A stretch of DNA of 64,000 nt from DASZTV01 sp035550655 (lineage in GTDB: Bacteria > Actinomycetota > Actinomycetes > JAFAQI01), in contig DASZOU010000027.1 in the NCBI GenBank assembly GCA_035550655.1, positions 1 to 64,000 of the forward strand. Direction: 5' to 3'. The notes below the pieces were generated by a model. The model was not told the origin of the DNA, did not search any database, and saw nothing but the letters and a program-made list of their open reading frames with translations. Numbering within the stretch: position 1 is the stretch's first letter; each line of letters opens with the position of its first letter. Positions 63,050-64,000 of this stretch are shown one piece after another. The translations under genes were made by a program, and so were the position numbers.

Positions 63050-64000
63050 GTGACGATCACGTCGTCCCCGACCACTCTGTTCAGCACGTTCGACGGCGTC
63101 CGGCGGCTTACCGAGACCCTGGCCTCCGGGCTCTCCCCGGAGGACCAGACGCCCCAGTCGATGCCCGACGCGAGCCCGACGAAGTGGCATCGCGCGCACA
63201 CCTCCTGGTTCTTCGAGGAGTTCGTACTCGGCTCGGATCCGGAGTACGACGTCTTCGACCCGACCTTCCGTTACCTGTTCAACTCCTACTACGAGGCAGT
63301 CGGAGCGCGCCATCCGCGTCCGCAGCGTGGACTCGTCACCCGACCGGGTGCGACCGAGATCACCCGCTACCGGCAGTGGGTCGACGAGGCGATGCGTGAT
63401 CGCTTCGACAGCGATCGGTTCGACGAGCGGGGCCTCGCCCTCACCGAGCTCGGGTGCCATCACGAGCAGCAGCACCAAGAGCTGATCCTCATGGATGCGA
63501 AGCACCTGCTGTCGACCAACGCCTTCGAGCCGTCGTACGTCGATCGCCCGACCGAGCCCGACACGGCCGCAGCCCCGATGGGCTGGCGTGCGCTCGATGG
63601 GGGCGTCGTCGCGGTCGGCCACGACGGCGTCGGCTTCGCCTTCGACAACGAGACGCCCTCCCACGCTCACTACCTCGCGCCGTTCGAGATCGCGACGCGA
63701 GCGGTCACCAACGCGGACTGGCTGGAGTTCATCGAAGCCGACGGTTACCGGCGCCCGGAGCTGTGGCTGTCCGACGGCTGGGCGCGCGTGCAGCAGGAAG
63801 GCTGGGCGGCGCCCGGATACTGGCGCTTCGACGACGGCGCATGGACGGTGTTCACGCTGTCGGGACGCCGGCCGGTGCGCGGCGGCGAGCCGGTCTGTCA
63901 CGTGTCGTTCTACGAGGCGGACGCGTTCGCCCGATGGGCTGGTGCGCGACTTCCCACCGAGCAGGAGTGGGAAGTGGCGGCCCGGGCTCTGGGTGAACAG
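63050..64000 (+). CDS. egtB: Ergothioneine biosynthesis protein EgtB (sulfoxide synthase), partial
   Basis: The first 317 codons are present and the rest is outside the window. It begins M T I T S S P T T L F S T F D G V R from GTG 63050 with AAGGAGG at good spacing. The DinB-like domain has SPTKWHRAHTSWFFEEF, YLFNSYYEAVG and the iron-binding block GCHHEQQHQELILMDAKH, then the FGE/C-type-lectin domain (VAVGHDGVGFAFDNETPSH, PVRGGEPVCHVSFYEADAFA). EgtB uses a non-haem iron to join hercynine to a thiol substrate with O2. No egtA or egtC is upstream; partners may lie beyond 64000. Confidence 0.9.
   Translation, partial: MTITSSPTTLFSTFDGVRRLTETLASGLSPEDQTPQSMPDASPTKWHRAHTSWFFEEFVLGSDPEYDVFDPTFRYLFNSYYEAVGARHPRPQRGLVTRPGATEITRYRQWVDEAMRDRFDSDRFDERGLALTELGCHHEQQHQELILMDAKHLLSTNAFEPSYVDRPTEPDTAAAPMGWRALDGGVVAVGHDGVGFAFDNETPSHAHYLAPFEIATRAVTNADWLEFIEADGYRRPELWLSDGWARVQQEGWAAPGYWRFDDGAWTVFTLSGRRPVRGGEPVCHVSFYEADAFARWAGARLPTEQEWEVAARALGEQ

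Overview
The window is high-GC DNA with dense codon-biased genes, many GTG starts and GTGA/ATGA overlaps, and reads as a chromosome segment of a filamentous-type actinomycete (phylum Actinomycetota). Supporting markers are BldC, a branched-chain amino-acid (valine-type) dehydrogenase, DUF3073 and DUF3151 proteins, the HspR heat-shock repressor, a maleylpyruvate-isomerase-type mycothiol enzyme, and an EgtB (ergothioneine) gene. The order bldC - conserved hypothetical - vdh - DUF3073 - purM - purF is, from memory, the Streptomyces order. The genus cannot be named from the sequence alone.

Layout. 1-150: left edge of an IS481-like element (first codons of a transposase plus four degenerate ~22-bp repeats). 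152-5067: tRNA-Lys; a zinc-ribbon membrane protein with an SPFH/GYF protein (resembling B. subtilis YdjG/YdjI); two unknown small proteins with a flavin-reductase-like protein; an enoyl-CoA hydratase. 5150-10051: tRNA-Glu and tRNA-Asp, a secreted glycosidase-like protein, tRNA-Phe, a lipoprotein-like protein and a large HATPase-GAF-GAF-SpoIIE phosphatase. 10094-16025: a broken lipase gene, a cupredoxin lipoprotein, a sedolisin (S53) protease and an aminotransferase. 16197-21563: bldC, vdh, DUF3073, purM, purF.

21656-29345 is an accessory stretch (flavodoxin-like protein, scrambled SDR remnant, SRPBCC protein, BNR-like lipoprotein, DUF6351 tannase-like protein, cytochrome P450, mycothiol-type enzyme) joined by overlap or short spacing to the 3' side of purL. 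29356-38896 holds most of the rest of de novo purine synthesis: purL, purQ, purS, purC, purB, purD, purA. Between purQ and purS, on the opposite strand, sit two paralogous mini zinc-ribbon genes flanking a membrane PH-domain gene. 39017-43655: DUF3151, an L,D-transpeptidase, fructose-bisphosphate aldolase, a DedA protein and an SDR. 43669-50949: a heat-shock array read leftward, dnaK-grpE-dnaJ-hspR-clpB, continuing into pyrE; two HAIR-like operators lie upstream of dnaK. 51124-54998: small membrane protein, heterodisulfide-reductase-like Fe-S protein, dcd, a kinase-like phosphotransferase and tRNA-Gly(CCC). 55247-59795: three overlapping minor-pilin-like genes, two of them carrying large putative adhesin regions. 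59928-64000: dimeric-barrel protein, lipoprotein, 50-aa protein, secreted esterase and the start of egtB.

There is no CRISPR array, prophage or recognisable restriction/defence island. The most unusual items are the minor-pilin/adhesin operon, the small zinc-ribbon pair inside the purine cluster, the YdjG/YdjI-like pair, the coupling of pyrE to the HspR regulon, and several scars (deleted lipase, inverted SDR fragments, duplicated dcd stop, nested palindromes).
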